DNA of 64,000 bases from Pyropia yezoensis (lineage: Eukaryota; Rhodophyta; Bangiophyceae; Bangiales; Bangiaceae). Under the pieces are notes generated by a model. The model saw only the letters and a program-made list of their open reading frames with translations. It was not told where the DNA came from and ran no database searches. The stretch is taken from NCBI GenBank assembly GCA_009829735.1, contig CM020620.1:1-64000 (forward strand), in the 5' to 3' direction. Of this stretch, positions 41,260 to 49,985 are shown piece by piece. The first letter of the stretch is position 1. Every line of letters starts with the position of its first letter. A program made the position numbers and the translations under genes.

Positions 41260-42060
41260 GGGACGCCTTGGCGGTAAGGGGGTGGCAGCGACGCAGCGGC
41301 CGACTTGTCGGCCGCCTGTGCGCCTGGCTGCTGCCACCGGTGTGGCACGAATGTGGGGGGGGGGGATGCCTTGGCGGTGGGAGGGTGACAGCGACACAGC
41401 GGCCGACTTGTCGGCCGCCTGTGCGCCTGCATGCTGCCACCGACGTGGCAAGGAAGTGGGGGGGGGGATGCCTTTGCGGTGGGGGGTGGCAGCGACGCAG
41501 CAGCTGACTTGTCGGCCGCCTATGCGCCTGGCTGCTGCCACCGACGTGGCAAGGAAGTGGGGGGGGGGATGCCTTGGCGGGGGGGGGTGGCAGCGACGCA
41601 GCGGCCGACTTGTCGGCCACCTGTGCGCCTGGCTGCTGCCACCGGTGTGGCACGAATGTGGGGGGGGGGGATGCCTTGGCGGTGGGAGGGTGACAGCGAC
41701 ACAGCGGCCGACTTGTCGGCCGCCTGTGCGCCTGCATGCTGCCACCGACGTGGCAAGGAAGTGGGGGGGGGGACGCCTTTGCGGTGGGGGGTGGCAGTGA
41801 CGCAGCAGCTGACTTGTCGGCCGCCTGTGCGCCTTGCTGCTGCCACCGACGTGGCAAGGAAGTGGGGGGGGGGATGCCTTGGCGGTGGGGGGTGGCAGCG
41901 ACGCCGCGGCCGACCTGTCGGCCACCTGTGCGCCTGGCTGCTGCCACCGGTGTGGCACGAATGTGGGGGGGGGGGATGCCTTGGCGGTGGGGGGGTGACA
42001 GCGACACAGCGGCCGACTTGTCGGCCGCCTGTGCGCCTGGCTGCTGACGCGAGCGTGGCG
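41260..42060. repeat. ~100-bp minisatellite between the converging Harbinger genes
   Basis: About eight units hold GACTTGTCGGCCGCCTGTGC, CTGCTGCCACCG, GTGGCA(C/A)GAA and a G8-G10 run, then TGCCTTGGCGGTG. GACTTGTCGG occurs at about 41305, 41408, 41507, 41608, 41709, 41811, 41909 (variant) and 42014. Two unit types (ATGTGGCACGAATG and GACGTGGCAAGGAAG) are interleaved. The array has the symmetric box GGCCGACTTGTCGGCC in each unit. Confidence 0.88.
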
Positions 42061-42390
42061 GGGGAGTGGAGGAGGCGAGGACGCAGCTGAGCGAAGTTCA
42101 GGACAGCCAGAGCTTAGGAAAGACAAAACGGCAGGTGGAGCATTTACCACGCCAACCAAGCCCTCAAGGCACACCCCACGCGTGGTGACACACAGGCCCC
42201 ACTTAATGGCGCCAACAAAAAGCAGACAGACGGCGCCAACATAAAGCAGACCAACGACAAGTGGCGTAGAATCAAGCACGCAATGGAAAAAAACATTTGT
42301 CAGGCAACCGTGGGTACGTGCACACGAACAACAGACACAGCAGATGCAAGCCAAAACGAGCAGTGCCACAAGAAAAAACACAAGCACACA
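42061..42390. other. 3' flanks of the two Harbinger genes, no gene
   Basis: A less GC-rich spacer between the minisatellite and the stop of the Myb-like gene, with A-rich stretches (GGAAAAAAACA near 42282) suitable for 3' end formation. No open frame of note. Confidence 0.5.
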
Positions 42391-44937
42391 TCACATGTAC
42401 AAGTCATCGTCGTCCTCCTCATCCTCCAACTCCTTCACCGACCTAATGAGCGGGTCAAACTCGTCCTCATCACCGTCCACGTTGTCGTACTCCCCCACAT
42501 CGTCGTCCTGCTCAGAATCTGCCACAGAGGGCTCGGGGGACGGTGTAGTGGAACGATAAACGGGCATGCGCTTCGGCCCTTTGCCCTTCTGACTGACAAA
42601 GCCTCCGGCAGCGGCGGCAAACTGCAGCTGCTTGGTGATCTGCGCCCGTCGGCCGACGGATAGAAGGGCAGCCGCAGAGCGGCCACCCGCGGAGCGGCCA
42701 CCCGCAGGGGCCACCACGTCCCGCAGAGGTGGGGCGGGCGTCACCGGTGTCGCTGCCGCTGACACCCCAGTCGCCCTGCGCGGACCGGTGCCGCGCTGCC
42801 CCGGAGTCCCTGAGGACCCCTCCGTGGGCACATCCGCCAATGGAGGCCACTCCATCGGTACAGGTGCCAGCAGCGGGGACGGCGGTGGCTGCAGCGGAGG
42901 CCACTCCATAGGCACAGATGCCCGAGGTGGGGACGGCGGTGGCTGCTGGCTCTCCCAGGACGCCGGAGAGTTTGGCAAAGTGGGTGGAAGAGGTTCAGCG
43001 GGGGGGGCTGCAGGGGCGGCCGTGGCCCCGGCGGCCGCTGATGAGCGGCTGTCCGAGGGCCGTGAGCCCGCAGCAGCCGCGACAGCGCCGGAGGCCGCGG
43101 CTTCGCCAGCAGCCGCCGCCCCCGGCTCGTCATCTGTCGCGGTCATGGCGGCGGCCGCCCCACCCCCCGCCCCCCCCGCCACCGGGCCCCCCGCCCCCCC
43201 CACCGCCGCCCCGCCGTCCCCCGCGACTGTCGGAGCCGCGGCCGCTGAAGCGGCCGCCTCTCCTCCCGGCCCTCCACCAGCATCTGCGGCACCCTCGCCG
43301 CTGCTGGACGCCCCCGCAGGTGCCGGTGCGTTGGCGGCCATGTGCTGTGCGATGAGCGCATCGGCGCGCCGGGCTAAAAACGCGCGGAAGCGCGGCACGT
43401 CCCGAATGCCGGGGGCCGACAGTGCCGCAATCAGGTTCCTGTCCGCAGTGGCCCCCGCGATGACCTTTAGCGCTGCAGTGTTGGCGCTACTCTCCTTCGC
43501 CATGGCAGCGTCGCGCGCGCGCGCGGCCATCTGCTCCAAAGTAGACTGGGTGCCCAGGGGGCGGTCAACGAAAGTGCCAGGGCGCCGACGCTTGCCACGG
43601 GCCAGAGGCGTCGAGTCGCCATCTGCGTCCTGGGACTCCGTTCCGTCGGCGGCGGTGGCCCCCTCAGCAGAAGCGGCTGCCGACCCACTGGCCGATCCCC
43701 CAACAGAGGAAGGGGCCGCCCCGGCCGCACCCGCGGCCGACCTCGCGGCCGCGGCGGCGGGGCGCTCGGAGCGCCGCGCCGCCATCGCGGCCGAAGCCGC
43801 GGCGCCGCTGTACTTGTCTGACTCGCGCAAAACACGCCACGCCGGTAGCCAGTGGATTGCCCTGGACTCCAACGACTTGAGGGCCGGGTTGGGGACGTAC
43901 TTCCCGGCCCTCATTGCCTCGTAGATGTCGCGCCTCTCAAACTTGGCTATCATGGCCAGCTCCATGTCCTGCTCGGAGGGGTTCCCAGTCAGGTTCTTTC
44001 TCTCCACGTAGACGCGGGCGCACACCAGGCGCATGACCTTCTCCGACAGCTTCTGGTAGTACCGCTGGACGCCCGTAGACTCGCGAATGACGCGCAGATG
44101 AGGGCCGCGCCCCACCCCCCCGTGAGCGGCCCTCATGCGGGCCATGCGCCGCTGGAAGTTGGCCGTCACTACCGCAAAGAACTCCTTCCCCTTCTGGTCC
44201 GTCCCCACCACAGCGTCCTCCGACTCCTCGAGCCACGACTTGCTCAGCTGTACGCGCTCGACGTCGGAGTAGGGGATCCCGTGGGTGTGGACGCGAGCTC
44301 CCAATCCAGGTCCGCCATCGCCCGCAGCCGTTCCGCCTCCGCGGCTTCCGCGGCCGCTCTCGTCGCGGCCACGACCGCGGCCTCGAGACCCCCCCGGACC
44401 AACGGCGGGGCCAGCACTGCCGGCCCCGCCCCCCCCGCCGGCACCACCTCCCCCGACGGCGGCCCCGGCGGCGGCGACGCCGGCGGCGACACGGGCGGCG
44501 ACACCGGCGGCGACACCAGCGACGCCGGCTGCTGCGGCTCCTCGGCCCCTCTGGGGGTGGGGGCCGCCAACGCCACGACGGGCGCCTCCTCCCGATCGTC
44601 GCCGTGCACGGGCCCCGGCCGCTGCGGCTGCGGCCTCTTCGTCCTCGTCCCCGTCGCCGTCGGTGACGGCATCGTCGTCCCAGATAGAGCTGGGGCGGCC
44701 GCCTGTTGGTGGTGGCCGACCGCCTCTGGCGCGGGCGCGGCCACCGCGGGATGGCCGGTCGTAGTTGCCTACGTGACGTCGGCGGCCGCGCCCGGTGGCG
44801 GCCCCACTGCCGGTGGACGTTGCCCCGCTGTCGGGGCTGCCGGCGCGAGGGTCCCCGCCAGCACCGCCGGCACTGCCGGCACCGCCGGCGTGCCCCCCTC
44901 CTCTCGACTTTCCTCCAAAGAAGGGGGAAGAGGACAT
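42391..44937 (-). CDS. Myb/SANT-like partner protein of Harbinger copy 2
   Basis: 848 residues from the ATG at 44937 (MSSSPFFGGK). The N-terminal 210 residues are Gly/Arg/Ala-rich with an acidic DGDGDEDEE patch. At about residues 215-270 is the Myb/SANT (trihelix-like) segment: PYSDVERVQLSKSWLEESED, then AVVGTDQKGKEFF. Conserved helical blocks follow (YYQKLSEKVMR, YVERKNLTGNPSEQD, ALKSLESRAIHWLPAWRVLR) to about residue 380. The second half is Ala/Pro-rich and disordered, ending in an acidic DEDEFDP ... DDDDLY tail. It matches the broken gene at 1878-4209. In PIF/Harbinger transposons this protein recognises terminal DNA and brings the transposase to the nucleus (family knowledge). It converges on the transposase. 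Confidence 0.85.
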   Translation of the reverse strand: MSSSPFFGGKSRGGGHAGGAGSAGGAGGDPRAGSPDSGATSTGSGAATGRGRRRHVGNYDRPSRGGRARARGGRPPPTGGRPSSIWDDDAVTDGDGDEDEEAAAAAAGARARRRSGGGARRGVGGPHPQRGRGAAAAGVAGVAAGVAARVAAGVAAAGAAVGGGGAGGGGGAGSAGPAVGPGGSRGRGRGRDESGRGSRGGGTAAGDGGPGLGARVHTHGIPYSDVERVQLSKSWLEESEDAVVGTDQKGKEFFAVVTANFQRRMARMRAAHGGVGRGPHLRVIRESTGVQRYYQKLSEKVMRLVCARVYVERKNLTGNPSEQDMELAMIAKFERRDIYEAMRAGKYVPNPALKSLESRAIHWLPAWRVLRESDKYSGAAASAAMAARRSERPAAAAARSAAGAAGAAPSSVGGSASGSAAASAEGATAADGTESQDADGDSTPLARGKRRRPGTFVDRPLGTQSTLEQMAARARDAAMAKESSANTAALKVIAGATADRNLIAALSAPGIRDVPRFRAFLARRADALIAQHMAANAPAPAGASSSGEGAADAGGGPGGEAAASAAAAPTVAGDGGAAVGGAGGPVAGGAGGGAAAAMTATDDEPGAAAAGEAAASGAVAAAAGSRPSDSRSSAAAGATAAPAAPPAEPLPPTLPNSPASWESQQPPPSPPRASVPMEWPPLQPPPSPLLAPVPMEWPPLADVPTEGSSGTPGQRGTGPRRATGVSAAATPVTPAPPLRDVVAPAGGRSAGGRSAAALLSVGRRAQITKQLQFAAAAGGFVSQKGKGPKRMPVYRSTTPSPEPSVADSEQDDDVGEYDNVDGDEDEFDPLIRSVKELEDEEDDDDLYM

Positions 44938-45351
44938 GGCGGACCCGTAGCGGGTGTTGCTGCTGCTGCTGCTGCTGCCGGTGACCCCGGCAGCAATGGG
45001 CGATCTTGCGCTGGCCAACTGCTCGAGGATGGCCGCAGTGGTGGGCCGGTGCCGCTCGGCCCACCCAGGGGAGTCCCTCGCACGCCGCCTCGCGGGGAGC
45101 CCTCCACCGGGCCCGCAGCAGCTCCTCAGCGCTTGCCTCGAGAAGCCTCTCCGACGGCGCCAATGGCAACGATCTCTGCTGGCCGCTCCCCAGCGCGGAA
45201 GACGACAGCTGGTTGCTGCCCAGGGCCGCCTCCCCCGCTATCTGGGCAGTCGGCGGCCCCTGCCCAACGCCAATCGACGGCGGCCCTTGGACCCGCGGAG
45301 TCGTCCGCCCCCCTAGCTGGGTGCTGGGCCACCCGCTCGGTGCAGCCTGGT
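44502..45351. repeat. First copy of a gap-flanking 850-bp duplication
   Basis: Identical in my reading to 45747-46597 except for about one base (CTCCTCAGCGC here, CTCCTCGAGCGC there, near 45127). It ends exactly at the gap. It contains the start of the Myb-like gene and the end of the zinc-cluster frame (its stop is at 44769 in this copy). Confidence 0.9.
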
Positions 45352-45746
45352 NNNNNNNNNNNNNNNNNNNNNNNNNNNNNNNNNNNNNNNNNNNNNNNNN
45401 NNNNNNNNNNNNNNNNNNNNNNNNNNNNNNNNNNNNNNNNNNNNNNNNNNNNNNNNNNNNNNNNNNNNNNNNNNNNNNNNNNNNNNNNNNNNNNNNNNNN
45501 NNNNNNNNNNNNNNNNNNNNNNNNNNNNNNNNNNNNNNNNNNNNNNNNNNNNNNNNNNNNNNNNNNNNNNNNNNNNNNNNNNNNNNNNNNNNNNNNNNNN
45601 NNNNNNNNNNNNNNNNNNNNNNNNNNNNNNNNNNNNNNNNNNNNNNNNNNNNNNNNNNNNNNNNNNNNNNNNNNNNNNNNNNNNNNNNNNNNNNNNNNNN
45701 NNNNNNNNNNNNNNNNNNNNNNNNNNNNNNNNNNNNNNNNNNNNNN
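45352..45746. other. Assembly gap (395 N)
   Basis: N run between the two copies of the 850-bp duplication. The most likely explanation is two overlapping contig ends left unmerged; the true gap size is then negative. Confidence 0.99.
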
Positions 45747-46597
45747 CACCGGCGGCGACACCAGCGACGCCGGCTGCTGCGGCTCCTCGGCCCCTCTGGG
45801 GGTGGGGGCCGCCAACGCCACGACGGGCGCCTCCTCCCGATCGTCGCCGTGCACGGGCCCCGGCCGCTGCGGCTGCGGCCTCTTCGTCCTCGTCCCCGTC
45901 GCCGTCGGTGACGGCATCGTCGTCCCAGATAGAGCTGGGGCGGCCGCCTGTTGGTGGTGGCCGACCGCCTCTGGCGCGGGCGCGGCCACCGCGGGATGGC
46001 CGGTCGTAGTTGCCTACGTGACGTCGGCGGCCGCGCCCGGTGGCGGCCCCACTGCCGGTGGACGTTGCCCCGCTGTCGGGGCTGCCGGCGCGAGGGTCCC
46101 CGCCAGCACCGCCGGCACTGCCGGCACCGCCGGCGTGCCCCCCTCCTCTCGACTTTCCTCCAAAGAAGGGGGAAGAGGACATGGCGGACCCGTAGCGGGT
46201 GTTGCTGCTGCTGCTGCTGCTGCCGGTGACCCCGGCAGCAATGGGCGATCTTGCGCTGGCCAACTGCTCGAGGATGGCCGCAGTGGTGGGCCGGTGCCGC
46301 TCGGCCCACCCAGGGGAGTCCCTCGCACGCCGCCTCGCGGGGAGCCCTCCACCGGGCCCGCAGCAGCTCCTCGAGCGCTTGCCTCGAGAAGCCTCTCCGA
46401 CGGCGCCAATGGCAACGATCTCTGCTGGCCGCTCCCCAGCGCGGAAGACGACAGCTGGTTGCTGCCCAGGGCCGCCTCCCCCGCTATCTGGGCAGTCGGC
46501 GGCCCCTGCCCAACGCCAATCGACGGCGGCCCTTGGACCCGCGGAGTCGTCCGCCCCCCTAGCTGGGTGCTGGGCCACCCGCTCGGTGCAGCCTGGT
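45747..46597. repeat. Second copy of the gap-flanking duplication
   Basis: Begins exactly after the gap at CACCGGCGGCGACACC and ends at GCAGCCTGGT, where the first copy meets the gap. Confidence 0.9.
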
Positions 46598-48404
46598 TGC
46601 TGCCAGCCAGGGGCGGCCGGTGATCCCTTCGAGGGCTGCTCGGCCGCCCTTGCTGCTGCTGCTGCTGCTGGTTGTCCGGCCGGTTCGGCTCCGCCTGGCC
46701 GCCGCCAAAGAGCGGCGGCCCCTCCCAATAGCGGGGACTGGCCGGCCGCCCCTGCTGGTGGGTGTCCGGCCGGCTCGGCCCCGCCTGGCCGCCGCCAAAG
46801 AGCGGCGGCCCCTCCCAATAGCTGGGACTGGCCGGCCGCCCCTGCTGGTGGGTGTCCGGCCGGCTCGGCCCCGCCTGGCCGCCGCCAAAGAGCGGCGGCC
46901 CCTCCCAAAAGCGGACACTGGTCGGTCGTCCCGGCTGGTGGTCGGCTTCCCGGTTCTGCCTCGCGTGGCCGTCTCCAAACAACGGCCGCCGGGCGTCCCT
47001 GCGTGGGCTCGTCGGCCGCCCTTGCTGCTGCTGCTGCAAGTAGTTCTCCCACCGGCTGGGCCCCGCCTGGCCGTCCCCAAACAGCCGCGGCCGATCGTCC
47101 CTGCGTGGGCTCGTCGGCCGCCCTTGCTGCTGCTGCTGCGGGTAGTGCTCCCACCGGCTGGGCCCCGCCTGGCCGTCCCCAAATAGCCGCGGCCGATCGT
47201 CCCTGCGTGGGCTCGTCGGCCGCCCTTGCTGCTGCTCCTGCGGGTAGTGCTCCCACCGGCTGGGCCCCGCCTGGCCGTCCCCAAACAGCCGCGGCCGATT
47301 GTCCCTGCGTGGGCTCGTCGGCCGCCCTTGCTGCTGCTCCTGCGGGTAGTGCTCCCACCGGCTGGGCCCCGCCTGGCCGTCCCCAAATAGCCGCGGCTGA
47401 TCGTCCCTGCGTGGGCTCGTCGGCCGCCCTTGCTGCTGCTCCTGCGGGTAGTGCTCCCACCGAATGCGCCCCGCCTGGCCGTCCCCAAATAGCCGCGGCC
47501 GATCGTCCCTGCGTGGGCTCGTCGGCCGCCCTTGCTGCTGCTCCTGCGGGTAGTGCTCCCACCGGCTGGGCCCCGCCTGGCCGTCCCCAAACTGCCGCGG
47601 CCGATCGTCCCTGCGTGGGCTCGTCGGCCGCCCTTGCTCCTGCTGCTGCTGCTGGTCTTGCCACCGGCTTGGCCGAGACTGGCCCCCTCCAAACAGCGGC
47701 GGCCCCTCCCAATAGCGGGGACTGCTCGGCCGCCCTGGCTGATGGTGCCACCGGGTCGGTCCCCCCTGGCCCTGGCCGCCGCCGCCAACCAGCGGCGGCC
47801 CCTCCCAGCGGGGAGCGGTCGGCCGCCCCAGATGGGCGTTGGTCCACCCGCCCGGCACCGCCTGGCCGCCGCCGTCGTTCAACGGCTCTTCTGTCGGTTG
47901 GCGCTGGCGCCCGGTGTCCCACTCCGTCGGTACCGCCCGCCCCGCCGGCGATCGGTCGGCCCAGGGGCCGCCCTGCGGCCCCGTCAGCAGAGGCGGCACG
48001 TCCTGCTTCAGGGGAGTGGCCGCCCAAGGACAGCGACACGTCCAATGGCACAGAGCGTGGTCCAGTTCCGCCCGCTGCGCTCGCCGACACTGCCAGCACA
48101 GACGGCGGAAGGCCCTTCGCAGCTCCGTCTTCGTCAGGTGCCGCCCGCGGCCTGCCCACCACAGGCTTCCGCGCTCCCCACACGGTGGCTGAGCTGCCCA
48201 CGGGCAGCCGCACCGCCAGTGACAGAGGGGATACTCCGGCCCCGTGATCTGCGCACGACGACAGCGCGCGCAGAGGGGCCGGAGCCCTCGACGGCGCTGG
48301 TCCTTGCTTATCTGTTGCGCCGGCGGACCCCCGTGGTTCCGCTCCCGCCCCCCCCCCCCTCCGCCACCCGTGTCCCCCCCCGCGCCGCGGGTGGCTGCGC
48401 CCAT
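46014..48404 (-). CDS. Zinc-cluster protein with 34-residue tandem repeats, next to the Harbinger genes
   Basis: From ATG 48404. Two matching Cys clusters come first: LCARCRRAQ-x8-LCHWRCGCPWAA (about residues 43-72) and LCWQCRRAQ-x8-LCHWTCRCPWAA (about 102-132). The identical spacing (C-x2-C, CHW-x-C-x-CPWAA) supports this frame and a zinc site. Then comes a Pro/Arg/Gln-rich region of about seven 34-residue repeats (PTSPRRDDRPRLFGDGQAGP, then SRW...QQQG), with shorter WEGPPLFGGG repeats before and after. The frame stops at 46014, or at 44769 if the gap duplication is false, which would overlap the start of the Myb-like gene by about 170 bp in another frame. It may be a separate gene or an upstream exon of the Myb-like gene. 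The family is not recognised. Confidence 0.62.
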   Translation of the reverse strand: MGAATRGAGGDTGGGGGGGRERNHGGPPAQQISKDQRRRGLRPLCARCRRAQITGPEYPLCHWRCGCPWAAQPPCGERGSLWWAGRGRHLTKTELRRAFRRLCWQCRRAQRAELDHALCHWTCRCPWAATPLKQDVPPLLTGPQGGPWADRSPAGRAVPTEWDTGRQRQPTEEPLNDGGGQAVPGGWTNAHLGRPTAPRWEGPPLVGGGGQGQGGPTRWHHQPGRPSSPRYWEGPPLFGGGQSRPSRWQDQQQQQEQGRPTSPRRDDRPRQFGDGQAGPSRWEHYPQEQQQGRPTSPRRDDRPRLFGDGQAGRIRWEHYPQEQQQGRPTSPRRDDQPRLFGDGQAGPSRWEHYPQEQQQGRPTSPRRDNRPRLFGDGQAGPSRWEHYPQEQQQGRPTSPRRDDRPRLFGDGQAGPSRWEHYPQQQQQGRPTSPRRDDRPRLFGDGQAGPSRWENYLQQQQQGRPTSPRRDARRPLFGDGHARQNREADHQPGRPTSVRFWEGPPLFGGGQAGPSRPDTHQQGRPASPSYWEGPPLFGGGQAGPSRPDTHQQGRPASPRYWEGPPLFGGGQAEPNRPDNQQQQQQQGRPSSPRRDHRPPLAGSNQAAPSGWPSTQLGGRTTPRVQGPPSIGVGQGPPTAQIAGEAALGSNQLSSSALGSGQQRSLPLAPSERLLEASARGAAAGPVEGSPRGGVRGTPLGGPSGTGPPLRPSSSSWPAQDRPLLPGSPAAAAAAATPATGPPCPLPPSLEESREEGGTPAVPAVPAVLAGTLAPAAPTAGQRPPAVGPPPGAAADVT
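46995..47640 (-). repeat. 102-bp in-frame coding repeat
   Basis: CTGCGTGGGCTCGTCGGCCG recurs at 47101, 47203, 47305 and onward every 102 bp. Since 102 is divisible by three, all six frames stay open, which makes false long frames on the opposite strand. CAG/CTG triplet runs (polyGln) vary between units. Confidence 0.85.
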
Positions 48405-49544
48405 GGTGCTCGAGGAGCGGAAAAGGCGGCACAGGAGAGTGCTGCCCGCGTGGGAAAGTGGGGGAAAGGGAATCGGGGCCGTCGTACGGCCCCCAATGTG
48501 CAGAGTGGTAGCGCTGTGACGGCTGAGCGCGACGAACGTTGTAGCCAGCGTTCATGGCCTCATAGAGGGGTCGATGAAGTGCGCGTCGACCACAGGCCCA
48601 CAGAGCACGTCAGCCGCCCAGGGTGCGGCCGGACGACCCCCCTCCCCCGACGCACCGGGGTGCGCGTGGGGGGTGCGGACAAGTGTGGGCCCGCATGCGG
48701 CCAATAGGCCGCCCCCGGTGCAGGTGTCGTCCGTCTGGACGGCGGCCGGCAGCGGCTGGCAGCGGCCGCCACTGTCGGGGGCGGGGCTGCAGCCACACCG
48801 GCAATGACGGCAAAGAGGGAGAAAAAGGCGGCTTGCAGCAGCATAGAGCGTGTGGCCGCGGGGGCGGCGCCCCTTCGCGTATGGCCGCCCGAGAGGGGGA
48901 TGGCCGCCCCCACCAACCGCTGAAACCGTGCGGCCGCGAGAGGAGTGGCGGAGATGCGGCGTGGCAACCGGGGAGGCCGAAACGAGGGGGGATGATGACC
49001 CTTTTCGGCCTCCAGGCCGCCAGGCCGCCCTGCATGCAGGTGGAGGCGGCCCCTTCACCGGGGTCGCGGCCGATCCTACCGTTGCGGCCGCCAATGTGGG
49101 CGCCAACGATGGGGTCGCTTGTGTGGCTCACCCACGTGCTGGGGGCCAACCGCGACGACCGTGCGGCCAAGTGGAAATCGGGCGAGGAGAGTTGGCGACC
49201 CCCCGCCGGCGACCACCCCGCGGGCGACTGCCTCGCAAACAGTGCAGACGTGGGCCAGAGCGGCCGGTGGGAAACGCCTCCCGACAGCGGTGGCGCGAAG
49301 TGGGGATCCGTGTCGACGACAGAGCGCAGGTGGGGCGTGTGGTGGGAAGGGGGGGGGCGTGGTCATGTGGGGGGGAGGGGGGGGGGAGGAAGCACCCCCG
49401 CAAGGCTTACGTCCCGCCCCTGGAAATTGTCGGGGGGTCACGCGACACCCTCGGCCGAGACACCTCGTGTGGCCAACCAGCACGGCAGCGCCCATGGGCG
49501 TTGGTGCCCACAGGGGGGGTTGAAGAGGAAATGCCCGCACAGTT
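48405..49544. other. GC-rich upstream region, no gene seen
   Basis: It lies between the start of the zinc-cluster gene and the left end of the next transposon. Overlapping open frames without domains; G-rich runs at 49350-49390. Confidence 0.45.
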
Positions 49545-49697
49545 CCATCGTCGCATCTGGGGCAATCCACATCGAGTCCCCATGTCGATGGGGCCAGGGA
49601 GAGGCGCCGATCGGGCCCAGCAGCCTCATCGAAGCCGTATTTCGGTGGACGTTCGATGGGAGCTCGACGGGGGCTCTCGAGTGAGTGCTCGATGAGG
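49545..49697 (-). repeat. Left terminal inverted repeat
   Basis: Reads CCATCGTCGCATCTGGGGCA from the outside inward, matching the inverse of AGATGCGACGATTGG at 59105-59119. Several CTCGATG/CATCGAG sub-repeats lie inside, as expected of subterminal transposase-binding sites. Confidence 0.55.
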
Positions 49698-49985
49698 ACT
49701 GCCCATCGACCAGCTCCCTCAGAAGTCTCGAGGGCCACGTCAGGACGCGCGACTCCGGAGTGCGCTGGACCAATCCACAAACGATGGCACTAGATCATCC
49801 GGGCCAATGAGCTGACGGTATTATGTGGGCTACAGACCGGACAGCGCTCCACAAGATGTTCGACGTGGGGCTCTCTCTTTCCAGCGCCGCGCCGTACGTG
49901 CATGAAGGTCGTCCTGCTAGTGAATGAAGACGAGTCCACTCCTCACGCACGCAGCGGGTGCCACTCTGTACTAACGTGCCACATG

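Noticed and set aside
42632-43924. 430-residue open frame on the + strand opposite the Myb-like gene
   Set aside because: It is an Ala/Pro shadow of the conserved minus-strand frame, open only because stops are rare in this composition.
45313-48555. 1080-residue minus-strand frame across the gap
   Set aside because: It spans the N run and follows a different register from the frame with the duplicated Cys clusters; the N bases and the 102-bp repeats keep it open artificially.
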